A DNA stretch of 13,964 bases from Dehalococcoidia bacterium (GTDB taxonomy: Bacteria; Chloroflexota; Dehalococcoidia; Dehalococcoidales; RBG-16-60-22). Location: the NCBI GenBank assembly GCA_030615655.1, contig JAUWYU010000024.1:1-13964 (forward strand), read 5' to 3'. Under the pieces are notes generated by a model that worked only from the letters and a program-made list of their open reading frames with translations, was not told where the DNA came from and made no database searches. The first letter of the stretch is position 1. The number at the start of each line of letters is the position of its first letter. Shown one piece after another: positions 6,422 through 13,804 of this stretch. The position numbers were made by a program, and so were the translations under genes.

Positions 6422-7639
6422 CTACCGTGATAATGACGGTGTCGGTAGAGTATAGCCTTCGTCATTTGCCGGAAAGATATCTTTCAAGAGCAATGTTCGG
6501 CCGGTCTGTATAGCTGTAAAACCGTATCTCTGGCGAATATGGTCAATGGCCTTATTCAACTTCTCCAGCCTTATGTCCGATGTATCCAGCATATCCAGCT
6601 GCCGGCCCTTCACCAGGTTGGCTACGCCGATACCAATCAGCCGTACCGCTTGCTTGCCAGTAGATAATTCCCTCTTTAGTAGTTGACAACCAGCCTCAAA
6701 TATAACCCGGTCGGAATCACCGGCCTGACTCAAGGTCTGCTGGCGTGCAATAGTGGTAAAGTCGGCATACCTCAGCTTCAGGCTGACACTCCTGGCATGT
6801 TTACCCTGACGGCGCAGCGCGCTGCCAGCTTTCTCACTGAGGTATCGCAGTGTTGCCTTTAACAAAGATTCATCGCTGGTATCCGCCCCAAAGGTGGTTT
6901 CACGGCTGATGGACTTGGCTTCTCCGGGAGACTCCACCTTGCTGTCGTCAATGCCATTGGCGTGATTATGTATCGTCACGCCAGCGGCGCCGAAGTGGCT
7001 CTTGATTATGCCCGAAGGTAGAGCCGCCAGCTGCCCGATGGTGCTGATGCCCAGGCCACTCAGCACACGCTTACTCTTCTTGCCGATTCCCGGTAGCTGC
7101 GCCACCGGTAATGACGCCAGGAAAGAGCGCTCTTCACCCGCCGGTACTTCCAGCAGCCCGTCCGGCTTGGACATGTCGGAGGCAACTTTAGCCACTACCT
7201 TACAGCCGGCGATACCCACCGAGGCACACAGCCCCAGTTCATCCTTAATCCGCTTCCTTATCACCAGAGCCATCTGTTTGATTGAGCCATGGATAGATTC
7301 AAAACCCGTGGCATCAAGATAGGCCTCATCCAGACCCATCGGCTCCAGATAAGGCGAAAAATCAGCCAGAATAGCCATAAACCGTTTCGAGGCATCACGG
7401 TATCTGTGAAAACTGCCCTCAATAAAAATGGCCTGCGGACACAGCCGGTTGGCGGTAACCAGAGGCATACCCGAATGCAGGCCGAAGGCACGCGCCTCGT
7501 AAGAAGCTGCCGCCACCACACCCCTCCGGTCAGGCTTGCCACCGACCACCACCGGTTTACCCCTGAGTTCAGGATTCAGTACCTGCTCTACGGAGACGAA
7601 AAAGGCGTCCAGGTCTATATGCATAATCCGTCGAGTCAT
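6422..7639 (-). CDS. dinB: DNA polymerase IV (Y-family translesion polymerase)
   Basis: 405 residues. Y-family catalytic residues are in place: D9 in H-I-D-L-D-A-F-F with F13/F14 at the steric-gate position, Y47 and R50 for the incoming nucleotide (S-Y-E-A-R), and D104-E105 in L-E-P-M-G-L-D-E-A-Y-L-D. The usual Ser or similar before this last motif is Gly here (G102). A helix-hairpin-helix thumb segment follows (L-P-G-I-G-K-K-S-K-R-V-L), then the little-finger domain up to about residue 350. I cannot make out an obvious C-terminal clamp-binding motif. The role is error-prone synthesis past DNA lesions. The ATG at 7639 overlaps the TGA of the DUF951 gene by one base (TGATG), pointing to translational coupling; a G-rich run lies just upstream. 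Confidence 0.93.
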   Translation of the reverse strand: MTRRIMHIDLDAFFVSVEQVLNPELRGKPVVVGGKPDRRGVVAAASYEARAFGLHSGMPLVTANRLCPQAIFIEGSFHRYRDASKRFMAILADFSPYLEPMGLDEAYLDATGFESIHGSIKQMALVIRKRIKDELGLCASVGIAGCKVVAKVASDMSKPDGLLEVPAGEERSFLASLPVAQLPGIGKKSKRVLSGLGISTIGQLAALPSGIIKSHFGAAGVTIHNHANGIDDSKVESPGEAKSISRETTFGADTSDESLLKATLRYLSEKAGSALRRQGKHARSVSLKLRYADFTTIARQQTLSQAGDSDRVIFEAGCQLLKRELSTGKQAVRLIGIGVANLVKGRQLDMLDTSDIRLEKLNKAIDHIRQRYGFTAIQTGRTLLLKDIFPANDEGYTLPTPSLSR

Positions 7640-7830
7640 CAGTCCCCCCGCGAGACAAATTCCTTCACCCTGCGCTCAAAAACACTCCTTTCCAGAAGGA
7701 CGCGCCTGCCGCACTGAAGACACTTGATACCGATATCCGCCCCCAGCCTCACCACCTGCCACTCGTAGCTGCCACAGGGGTGAACCTTCTTGAGTCGGAC
7801 CACGTCGCCGAGCTTAATCTCCAGGACCAT
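7639..7830 (-). CDS. DUF951-family small protein
   Basis: 63 residues, matching what I know of DUF951: start L-G-D-V-V-R-L-K-K, the signature H-P-C-G-S-Y-E-W (residues 17-24), then G-A-D-I-G-I-K-C-x-x-C-G (C37, C40) and a basic C-terminus. With C19, the two later cysteines could bind a metal. The family is widespread in Firmicutes and relatives, and its function is unknown to me; a nucleic-acid or ribosome-related role is guesswork. An AAGGG lies ten bases before the ATG. It sits 13 nt after pyrF and overlaps dinB by one base, so the three genes very probably share an mRNA. Confidence 0.88.
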   Translation of the reverse strand: MVLEIKLGDVVRLKKVHPCGSYEWQVVRLGADIGIKCLQCGRRVLLERSVFERRVKEFVSRGD

Positions 7831-7843
7831 TCTACAGATACCC

Positions 7844-8659
7844 TTATACGGGATTGGACAGAAATTGGTTAATCCTGTCTCTCAGTTCCACGGCCGCCTG
7901 CCTGGCTGCCGCGGCGAAGTCATCACCTTTTGAGGCGTAGATTATATGTCGTGATGAGTTGATAATCGTTCTCTGCCGCCCGGCATCAACCCCGTAGCTC
8001 ACCACCTGGGATAGCTCACCACCCTGGGCACCGACACCCGGTATTAACAGCGGCATGTCCGGATACCTCTGCCGTATCAATCTCAATTCATCGGGGTAAG
8101 TAGCCCCCACCACCAGCCCCAGATTGCCGTGGGTATTCCACTGGCTTACCTTCTCGGCGACTATCTCAAAGAGCATTTTATGGCCACCGTCTGCTTCGCA
8201 CGGGAGGGACTGAAAATCAACAGCGCCAGCATTTGAAGTGCGGCAGAGGATGAATACGCCGCGGTCGCGGTACTGGATAAAAGGCTCCATCGAATCAAAA
8301 CCAAGGTAAGGGCTGACCGTGGTAGCATCGAAATTAAAGTGTTCGAAAAGGCTCCGGGCATAGGCTTTAGCCGAATTACCAATATCGCCCCGCTTGGCAT
8401 CAACTATGGCCGGTATCCCCTCGGGTATGTAATCTCTCGTGCGCTTCAGGGCATCAAGACCGTCGTTCCCAAGGGCCTCATAGAAGGCAATGTTCGGTTT
8501 GTAGGCACATACCAGGTCGGCCGTAGCATCAATAATCGCCTTGTTAAACTCAAAGACCCCTATCCCGTCCGGCATCAGTAAAGGGTCGGTGTCAAGCCCA
8601 ACGCAGAGCAAGCTCCGGTTCTTCTGACTGGCCTGGGCCAGCTTTTCAATGAAATTCAC
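7844..8659 (-). CDS. pyrF: Orotidine 5'-phosphate decarboxylase (type 2)
   Basis: Converts OMP to UMP, the last step of UMP synthesis, in the cytoplasm. With GTG 8659 as start it has 271 residues, the usual length of the type 2 (long) subfamily. Visible active-site features: D23 in C-V-G-L-D, K54 in Y-K-P-N-I-A-F-Y-E, and the catalytic motif D87-A-K89-R-G-D92-I, followed by G-N-S-A-K-A-Y-A typical of this subfamily; the phosphate-binding region near the end reads I-P-G-V-G-A-Q-G-G. The GTG is chosen because a GAGG at 8668-8665 lies five bases upstream; a TTG at 8686 would add nine residues with no ribosome site. No other pyrimidine genes are nearby. It is transcribed ahead of the DUF951 gene and dinB, and 83 bases after the SWIM gene. 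Confidence 0.93.
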   Translation of the reverse strand: MNFIEKLAQASQKNRSLLCVGLDTDPLLMPDGIGVFEFNKAIIDATADLVCAYKPNIAFYEALGNDGLDALKRTRDYIPEGIPAIVDAKRGDIGNSAKAYARSLFEHFNFDATTVSPYLGFDSMEPFIQYRDRGVFILCRTSNAGAVDFQSLPCEADGGHKMLFEIVAEKVSQWNTHGNLGLVVGATYPDELRLIRQRYPDMPLLIPGVGAQGGELSQVVSYGVDAGRQRTIINSSRHIIYASKGDDFAAAARQAAVELRDRINQFLSNPV

Positions 8660-8742
8660 TCCACCCTCAGGCCGCTTGTTACGCAATAGACCGAAAACAG
8701 AAGGCGCAATCAGCAGCCGAAGAATCTCCCTCGATAGTACCG

Positions 8743-9021
8743 TTAATCGCCGGTTGATAAGCCGGAAGCATCATATTGTGTCGTAAGCGCTTCCGGAGGG
8801 AGCATACTAGCCAAGATTTTCTCCATGGCCATGGTATGACTGCAGAGACCCCAGCTTGAGAAAAAATGGCAGGTACAGTGCCATTGGCCATCTTTATAGC
8901 TGGTATCATAATCGTTATTCTCACCGCGGAACTTAACCGCTAATTCAGAGAAGGTAACCCTGTCCGTTTCCTCAGCATAGCGCTTGGCTTTTTCGATTTT
9001 ACCAATCAGACTTGACTGCAT
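8743..9021 (-). CDS. Small SWIM zinc-finger protein
   Basis: 92 residues. The SWIM signature C-x-C-x(8)-C-x-H is clear: C49-T-C51 and C60-S-H62 in a context W-H-C-T-C-H-F-F-S-S-W-G-L-C-S-H. The upstream part is charged and probably forms a helix plus a short hairpin (V-K-F-R-G-E-N-N-D-Y-D-T-S-Y-K-D-G-Q). SWIM domains bind zinc and act in DNA or protein contacts; here the domain stands nearly alone, so no enzyme activity is implied. Start ATG 9021 has AGGAGGG at 9035-9029, seven bases upstream. It is the first gene of the minus-strand string leading to pyrF, the DUF951 gene and dinB. Whether it is co-transcribed with pyrF is open, since the 83-base gap shows neither a clear promoter nor a terminator. 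Confidence 0.85.
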   Translation of the reverse strand: MQSSLIGKIEKAKRYAEETDRVTFSELAVKFRGENNDYDTSYKDGQWHCTCHFFSSWGLCSHTMAMEKILASMLPPEALTTQYDASGLSTGD

Positions 9022-9041
9022 ATCGTTACCCTCCTAGCTTA

Positions 9042-9074
9042 AGGAGCACTGACTCTCCCGAGCCCAGTGCTCCT
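9042..9074. repeat. 10-bp perfect hairpin in the SWIM-gene leader
   Basis: AGGAGCACTG at 9042-9051 and its reverse complement at 9065-9074, with a 13-base loop. On the minus strand it ends 6 bases before the AGGAGGG ribosome site of the SWIM gene. Neither side has a proper T-tract, and no plus-strand gene ends here, so an RNA-leader or operator role is more likely than termination. Confidence 0.6.
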
Positions 9075-9141
9075 GTTTATCGTCATGAAAAAGCCTCTAC
9101 AGCCTGATGAAAATGATTCATTTCTCAGTCCTGCGTCACTT

Positions 9142-9170
9142 ATTAAATTTTACTCCCTTTTTTCTGATAA
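9142..9170 (-). promoter_or_regulatory. Candidate promoter for the SWIM gene
   Basis: Minus strand: TTATCA (9170-9165), 17-base spacer, TTTAAT (9147-9142). Each box has one or two mismatches. It would give a leader of about 115 bases containing the hairpin at 9042-9074. Confidence 0.35.
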
Positions 9171-9247
9171 GTCTAGTCAGTGGCCTGTATCACCAGCTAT
9201 TTTTTTATTTGATAGCTACCCCTGAGCCAGTATCAGTGTGCGCACCG

Positions 9248-9276
9248 TTGTCCGCTTCCACTAACTCACTTATCAT
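9248..9276 (+). promoter_or_regulatory. Candidate promoter for treT
   Basis: TTGTCC (9248-9253), 17-base spacer, TATCAT (9271-9276), on the plus strand. Predicted start near 9283, leaving about 90 bases of leader before the ATG at 9373. Confidence 0.4.
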
Positions 9277-9372
9277 GACACTACCAGTCTTATTCTGGAC
9301 ATACTTTAATCCGAATAACGCATCGCCCGTCTTGCCTGATAAAATACGCCATTTTGAGAAGGAGATAAACCA

Positions 9373-10839
9373 ATGGTCGTATCTGTCAAATCACCAAAAA
9401 CCAGTATAAAGGGAAATGTTAAATTAAAAGCAGAAAGAAAACCTCAAGAGATGAAATCGGCCGGGGCAGCCTCGCCACCGGCACCCGGAGTTATTTACAG
9501 CAAGCGGCTGAACTTCTGCCCTTTCACCACACCACCCCTGAAAGCCTACGCTTCCATCCTGGGTGACGAGAGAACAGAAAGACTGCAGGCAGCCGCCGAA
9601 CGCCTAAAAGGCCTCAAGGTGCTGGAGCTGAATGCCACTGCGCAGGGCGGCGGCGTCGCTGAGATGCTTTACAGCTCCGTCCCCTTTCTGAACCAGCTTG
9701 GCGTCCAGACGGAGTGGAAGGTTATCAGCGGGAACGATGAATTCTTTGAGTGCACCAAAGGCCTGCACAACCTGCTGCAGGGCATGAAGGGAAACTTCAC
9801 GCAGAAAATGGAAAGGGCTTATTACAGTACCATTGCTGATTGCGCCCACAGCAACATTACCGACGGCAATGCCGATATTATTATGGTCAATGACCCCCAG
9901 CCCCTCGGCCTCGCCCGCCACCTCAAGAAGCCGGGCGAAACCTGGCTCTGGAGATGCCATATAGATATTGAAGAAACACCCATGGATGACAACCCCGGCC
10001 TGTGGGACTTCATGACCAACTGGATAAAGCCGTTTGATGCGGCCATATTCTCAGCCGCCCATTACGTGGTCACGCGCTGGCCGCTGGCCAGCTTTATCAT
10101 ACCCCCGTTTATCGACCCGCTCTCTGAGAAAAACCGTGAACTCAGCCAGAAAGAAATAGACGAAGTGCTGGCCAAATATGATATAGATACCAGCGTCCCT
10201 ATCGTCGCTCAGATAGGCAGGTTTGACCCCTGGAAGGGCCTCGACAGGACGATTGCTGCTTACCGCTATGTCAGAAAAGAGCAGCCATGCCAGCTCATAC
10301 TGGCCGGCGGTATGGCTTCCGATGACCCGGAAGGAGAACGGATCCTGGCTAAAATTTACGAAGACACCAAGGAAGACGAAGACATTCACATACTCAATCT
10401 CCCGATGGCAAACCGCCTGGAAAACTGGAGGGAAGTGAACGCACTCCAGCGGTCCGCCAGTATTATCATGCAGCCCTCAACCAGAGAGGGGTTTGGACTG
10501 GTAATTACCGAGGCGCTCTGGAAGGCCAAACCGGTGATATCGTCGAATGTCGGTGCCATTCCTCTGCAGATTAGAGACGGCGATACCGGTTACTTTTATG
10601 AGACCCCCCAGAAAACGGCACGCCAGGTAATAAACCTGTTGAAAAACCGGAAAGCCGCCGACGCGCTGGGACAAAGAGGTAAGGAGTATGTCAGCGAACA
10701 TTTCCTCCTGCCAGACCGGGTTGCTGATTACCTCATGGCGATGGACATGGCTATGGACGGAAACGGCCACCGTACTGTGCCCAACGATGGTATAATCAGC
10801 TTCCATCCGTGGTTCAAGATGAGCAAACGGAGAAGCTAG
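9373..10839 (+). CDS. treT: Trehalose synthase, TreT-type glycosyltransferase (GT4)
   Basis: 488 residues. Related to the trehalose glycosyltransferring synthase TreT, which joins NDP-glucose and glucose to give trehalose and can run in reverse. GT-B fold signs: a glycine-rich N-domain loop A-T-A-Q-G-G-G-V-A-E-M (G92-G94), W-R-C-H-I-D near 193-198 as in TreT, the C-domain start Q-I-G-R-F-D-P-W-K-G (280-289), and the retaining GT4 E-x7-E motif E372...E380 in T-R-E-G-F-G-L-V-I-T-E-A. A basic, low-complexity extension of about 45 residues precedes the conserved part, making it longer than archaeal TreT. ATG 9373 is supported by AAGGAG at 9359-9364. A GT4 enzyme with another sugar acceptor is the main alternative. 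It precedes pfk and the aldolase, linking trehalose and hexose-phosphate metabolism. Confidence 0.82.
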   Translation: MVVSVKSPKTSIKGNVKLKAERKPQEMKSAGAASPPAPGVIYSKRLNFCPFTTPPLKAYASILGDERTERLQAAAERLKGLKVLELNATAQGGGVAEMLYSSVPFLNQLGVQTEWKVISGNDEFFECTKGLHNLLQGMKGNFTQKMERAYYSTIADCAHSNITDGNADIIMVNDPQPLGLARHLKKPGETWLWRCHIDIEETPMDDNPGLWDFMTNWIKPFDAAIFSAAHYVVTRWPLASFIIPPFIDPLSEKNRELSQKEIDEVLAKYDIDTSVPIVAQIGRFDPWKGLDRTIAAYRYVRKEQPCQLILAGGMASDDPEGERILAKIYEDTKEDEDIHILNLPMANRLENWREVNALQRSASIIMQPSTREGFGLVITEALWKAKPVISSNVGAIPLQIRDGDTGYFYETPQKTARQVINLLKNRKAADALGQRGKEYVSEHFLLPDRVADYLMAMDMAMDGNGHRTVPNDGIISFHPWFKMSKRRS

Positions 10840-10872
10840 GTTTCAGCGTTTGCAATGAGCACCACTTCATTA

Positions 10873-10901
10873 TTGACAGTGCGTGATACTGCTTCTATAA
10901 T
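10873..10901 (+). promoter_or_regulatory. Exact-consensus sigma-70 promoter of pfk
   Basis: TTGACA (10873-10878), 17-base spacer, TATAAT (10896-10901). The pfk ATG begins at 10911, only nine bases after the -10 box, so the transcript should start at about 10907-10908 with a 5' leader of three or four bases at most: a leaderless mRNA. Confidence 0.88.
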
Positions 10902-10910
10902 GACGGTACT

Positions 10911-12023
10911 ATGAAAAAGAGTAGAATAGGTGTCCTGACCGGCGGCGGCGACTGTGCCGGATTGAATCCTGCTCTCAAATGGGTGGTCAAAACTGCCATG
11001 GATGAACGGCTCGAGGAGGAAAGAGGCGTCCGCTATGAAGTCCTGGGAATTCGAGACGGATGGAGAGGACTGGTAACCATTGACCCGGCCGGCTCGGATA
11101 CCGAGGGACGCATTGTACCCCTGAACCCGGACACAGTCAGGACCTGGGATAGATACGGCGGAACCTTTCTGGGCACCTCACGGCTGAGTCCTTATGACCC
11201 GAAAAACGACTGTTCCAAACTGGTTATAGAAAATATAGAAAGCCTCGGTCTGGAAGCCGTGATAGCCATCGGCGGTGACGGCACCCTGGCCATCGCCACC
11301 AGACTGTCCAGAGAAGGCGTTAACGTTATCGGCATTCCCAAAACAATCGACAAAGACCTTCCCGAAACTGACTATACGCTGGGATTCGAAACCGCCCTGA
11401 ATGTCATCGTAGAAGAAGTGGACAGGCTGAGAACGACGGCCGGTTCGCACAAAAGGATATTCGTGGTCGAAACCATGGGCAGAACGGCCGGCTGGCTGGC
11501 TCTGGAAGGCGGGGAGGCCTGCGGAGCCTATATCATCTTAATCCCGGAATGCGAATTCTCCATGGACAGGGTGAACGAACTGGTCACGGAGGGAAGAAGG
11601 GCTGGCACCAGGTACGAAATCATCCTGGTGGCCGAGGGAGCCAAACAGATAGGCGGCACCGAGATTGTTAAAAAAGAAGGCGTGGATAGCTTCGGTCATA
11701 AAGCCCTCGGCGGTATCGGCAATTTTGTGGCTCAGGAAATCGAAAAGGGTACCCGACTGGAAACACGCAGCGTGATACTCAGCCACCTCCAGCGCGGCGG
11801 CGCTCCGTGCGCTTATGACCGCCGAATGGGCCGATATTTCGGTATTGCCGCTGTTGATTTAGTAGTGCGGAAAGATTTCAGCAAGATGGTTTGCGTTAAA
11901 AACGGCAAGATTACCTGCACTCCGCTCAAAAATATATACGGCAAGTTAAATCTGGTAGACCTGGCGACACAGTATGACGCCGACAGATATAACGGACGCC
12001 GCAGCATTCTAAACACACCGTAA
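10911..12023 (+). CDS. pfkA: 6-phosphofructokinase, probably ATP-dependent
   Basis: 370 residues, cytoplasmic; phosphorylates fructose 6-phosphate to fructose 1,6-bisphosphate. PFK-A family motifs in order: G-V-L-T-G-G-G-D-C-A-G-L-N-P (residues 7-20), G-G-T-F-L-G-T-S-R, I-G-G-D-G-T (G121-T125), G-I-P-K-T-I-D-K-D-L (D147 the general base, D149), T-M-G-R-T-A-G-W-L-A, and L-Q-R-G-G-A-P. The donor-selecting pair is Gly124 (G as in ATP enzymes; D in PPi enzymes) and Lys144 (K as in PPi enzymes; G in E. coli). G with K is known from actinobacterial ATP-PFKs, so ATP is likelier, but PPi or mixed use should be kept open. Lys148 replaces the usual Asn of T-I-D-N-D. No ribosome site precedes the ATG; see the promoter at 10873. 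The aldolase gene follows after nine bases. Confidence 0.93.
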   Translation: MKKSRIGVLTGGGDCAGLNPALKWVVKTAMDERLEEERGVRYEVLGIRDGWRGLVTIDPAGSDTEGRIVPLNPDTVRTWDRYGGTFLGTSRLSPYDPKNDCSKLVIENIESLGLEAVIAIGGDGTLAIATRLSREGVNVIGIPKTIDKDLPETDYTLGFETALNVIVEEVDRLRTTAGSHKRIFVVETMGRTAGWLALEGGEACGAYIILIPECEFSMDRVNELVTEGRRAGTRYEIILVAEGAKQIGGTEIVKKEGVDSFGHKALGGIGNFVAQEIEKGTRLETRSVILSHLQRGGAPCAYDRRMGRYFGIAAVDLVVRKDFSKMVCVKNGKITCTPLKNIYGKLNLVDLATQYDADRYNGRRSILNTP

Positions 12024-12032
12024 AAAAGAAAT

Positions 12033-13307
12033 ATGCACAACGATTCAGGCCAAATTAAAGCCAAGAAGAATATCGATACCCTGATAGAACTGGCTGTCTT
12101 CGGTGCCGACCACCAGATGCGGGAAGAGCACCTGCGCATCATCCGGGAGATGGCTCTCGGTCAGGGTATTTTCCCCGCCAGCATTCAGGGACTGTATGAA
12201 GCCGCCGGCAAAGGACTTTATAACGGTATAACCGTACCCGCCATAAACATCCGCGGCATAACCTATCATGTAGCCAGGGCTGTCTTCAGAGCGGCCCGGA
12301 AAGACAGGGTGAGCGCTTTTATCTTTGAGCTTGCTCGCTCCGAGATGGGCTACACCCTGCAACAACCGGCGGAATATGCCGCCTGCATACTGGCGGCCGC
12401 TATCAGGGAGGAGTTCCAGGGCCCCGTTTTTATCCAGGGAGACCACTTCCAGGTCAGGCGGCGCATGTACCGTGAAGACCCGGAAGCTGAACTCAACGAT
12501 ATCAGGGATCTGATACAGCAGTCTGTAAATGCCGGCTTTTTGAATATTGATATTGACGCCTCTACCCTTGTCGACCTGGACAAGCCCGGCCTTGAAGAAC
12601 AGCAGGCAAAGAATTCCCAGATAACGGCGGAGATGACCCGGTTTATCCGCGATATCGAGCCTGAAGGTACAACCGTATCCGTGGGCGGCGAGATTGGTGA
12701 AATCGGCAAAGGCAACAGTACGGTCGCCGACCTCCGGGCCTTTACGGACGGCTATCTCAGCCAGCTCGGCAAGGATGTCAAAGGAATCTCTAAAATCAGC
12801 GTGCAAACCGGAACATCGCACGGCGGCGTGGTTCTACCCGATGGCTCAATCGCCACGGTTAGTATCGATTTCAATACCCTGGAAGAACTCTCCAAAGTAG
12901 CCCGGGAGGAATACGGCATGGGCGGGGCGGTACAGCACGGCGCTTCCACCCTCCCTGACGAAGCCTTTGACATGTTCCCGCAGGTTGATACGGTCGAAGT
13001 ACATCTCGCCACCGGCTTTCAAAACCTCATCTATGACAGCCCCCATTTCCCAAAAGACCTGCTGGGTGAGATACACAAACACCTTGCCGCTCAATACAAT
13101 AAAGAGAGAAAGCCCGAAGAAACAGAAGAACAGTTCCTCTACAAAACACGCAAGAAGGCCTTCGGCGATTTCAAGAAAGAATTGTGGCACATCCCGGAGC
13201 TAGAACTGAGCGAAATAATGAGAGAGCTTGAAAATCGCTTCTCGCTAATCTTCCACAAACTCAATGTGGTCAATACCGTGGAACTCATCAACGGGTATTG
13301 CCTCTAA
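12033..13307 (+). CDS. fba: Class II (zinc) fructose-bisphosphate aldolase
   Basis: 424 residues; splits fructose 1,6-bisphosphate into dihydroxyacetone phosphate and glyceraldehyde 3-phosphate, or the reverse. The class II metal and catalytic set is visible: D137-H138 in I-Q-G-D-H-F-Q, E220 in V-G-G-E-I-G-E-I-G, H263 in T-G-T-S-H-G-G, and H302 in V-Q-H-G-A-S-T-L-P, followed by the substrate loop V-H-L-A-T-G-F-Q-N. It is about 70-120 residues longer than typical class II enzymes, with an N-terminal helix-rich start and a long charged C-terminal part, so a related sugar-phosphate aldolase (for example tagatose-type) cannot be excluded. It lies nine bases after pfk with no clear Shine-Dalgarno (only an A-rich AAGAA run), which suggests translational coupling. 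Its partner encodes the preceding glycolytic step. Confidence 0.88.
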   Translation: MHNDSGQIKAKKNIDTLIELAVFGADHQMREEHLRIIREMALGQGIFPASIQGLYEAAGKGLYNGITVPAINIRGITYHVARAVFRAARKDRVSAFIFELARSEMGYTLQQPAEYAACILAAAIREEFQGPVFIQGDHFQVRRRMYREDPEAELNDIRDLIQQSVNAGFLNIDIDASTLVDLDKPGLEEQQAKNSQITAEMTRFIRDIEPEGTTVSVGGEIGEIGKGNSTVADLRAFTDGYLSQLGKDVKGISKISVQTGTSHGGVVLPDGSIATVSIDFNTLEELSKVAREEYGMGGAVQHGASTLPDEAFDMFPQVDTVEVHLATGFQNLIYDSPHFPKDLLGEIHKHLAAQYNKERKPEETEEQFLYKTRKKAFGDFKKELWHIPELELSEIMRELENRFSLIFHKLNVVNTVELINGYCL

Positions 13308-13356
13308 TTCATTCCCGTTTCAATAGCTTGTCTATCCCGTTTCAAAGAAATGAAAA

Positions 13357-13389
13357 GGCTGGATATTCAGAATATGAAAATATCCAGCC
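13357..13389. terminator. Bidirectional hairpin terminator between fba and the zinc-ribbon gene
   Basis: Perfect 11-bp stem (13357-13367 with 13379-13389) and 11-base loop. On the minus strand it is followed by TTTTCATTTCTTT, a fair T-tract for the zinc-ribbon gene; on the plus strand only CTATCTATATAT follows, so fba termination is weaker. Confidence 0.75.
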
Positions 13390-13423
13390 CTATCTATATA
13401 TAAATCCCTTTAAATTACCGGCT

Positions 13424-13564
13424 TCAACTCTTACCGATTCTAAACATCTTGGTGCCGCAGGTCGGGCATACTCCCTGCGTTGCCGGCTTGCCATTCTTCA
13501 TGGTAATGGGCCTAGCATCCTTCATCTCCTTCTTGGCACGACATTTCACACAATATGCTTGCAT
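13424..13564 (-). CDS. Small zinc-ribbon protein (DUF5679-like)
   Basis: 46 residues, below the usual size cut-off for gene finders. Two cysteine pairs, C5-x-x-C8 (Y-C-V-K-C-R) and C33-x-x-C36 (V-C-P-T-C-G-T-K-M-F), form a treble-clef or zinc-ribbon pattern; the middle reads M-K-D-A-R-P-I-T-M-K-N-G-K-P-A, as in the DUF5679 family of short zinc ribbons. The function is unknown to me; such proteins are often found near translation or DNA-repair genes. The start is firm: ATG 13564 with AAGGAGG at 13576-13570, five bases upstream. It has its own promoter (13598-13626) and terminator (13357-13389) and is convergent with fba, divergent from argC, so it is a one-gene unit. Confidence 0.85.
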   Translation of the reverse strand: MQAYCVKCRAKKEMKDARPITMKNGKPATQGVCPTCGTKMFRIGKS

Positions 13565-13597
13565 GTTTTCCTCCTTCCTTCTGGGTATTTGCTATAA

Positions 13598-13626
13598 ACA
13601 ATAAACTATTGTCACGCTCATGTCAA
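13598..13626 (-). promoter_or_regulatory. Promoter of the zinc-ribbon gene
   Basis: Minus strand: TTGACA (13626-13621), 17-base spacer, TATTGT (13603-13598), about 33 bases before the ATG at 13564. Confidence 0.6.
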
Positions 13627-13751
13627 GAGGCTCACACGAATAAACCATAATTTTTCTTACACACAAAATCCCGTTTCTTTAGATATACCGCGGAAACAGG
13701 AACAGGAAGGCAGCCAGAGGAGCTATTTTTTAGACCCTCGTTATAAATTAG

Positions 13752-13780
13752 GTGACGCTTATGCTATACTTAAAATCAAG
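13752..13780 (+). promoter_or_regulatory. Promoter of argC
   Basis: GTGACG (13752-13757), 17-base spacer, TATACT (13775-13780) with an extended TG at 13772-13773. Predicted start near 13787, 18 bases before the argC ATG. No ARG-box-like operator is evident to me. Confidence 0.6.
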
Positions 13781-13804
13781 GTAAGACATAAGAGGACATG
13801 GAAA

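Larger units (their letters stand above)
9075..9372. other. Divergent intergenic region between the SWIM gene and treT
   Basis: Together with the hairpin, about 350 bases lie between two divergent genes. Apart from the two candidate promoters and the treT ribosome site, I see nothing supported. A 100-codon frame from 9107 has no ribosome site and runs 37 bases into treT; I treat it as chance. Confidence 0.5.

Noticed and set aside
9107..9409. 100-codon plus-strand frame with hydrophobic N-terminus
   Set aside because: No ribosome site, overlaps the well-supported treT start, and composition typical of chance frames in AT-rich intergenic DNA.
12045..12821. 258-codon minus-strand frame opposite fba
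   Set aside because: Exact antisense of a gene whose metal-binding motifs are all in the plus frame; no ribosome site.
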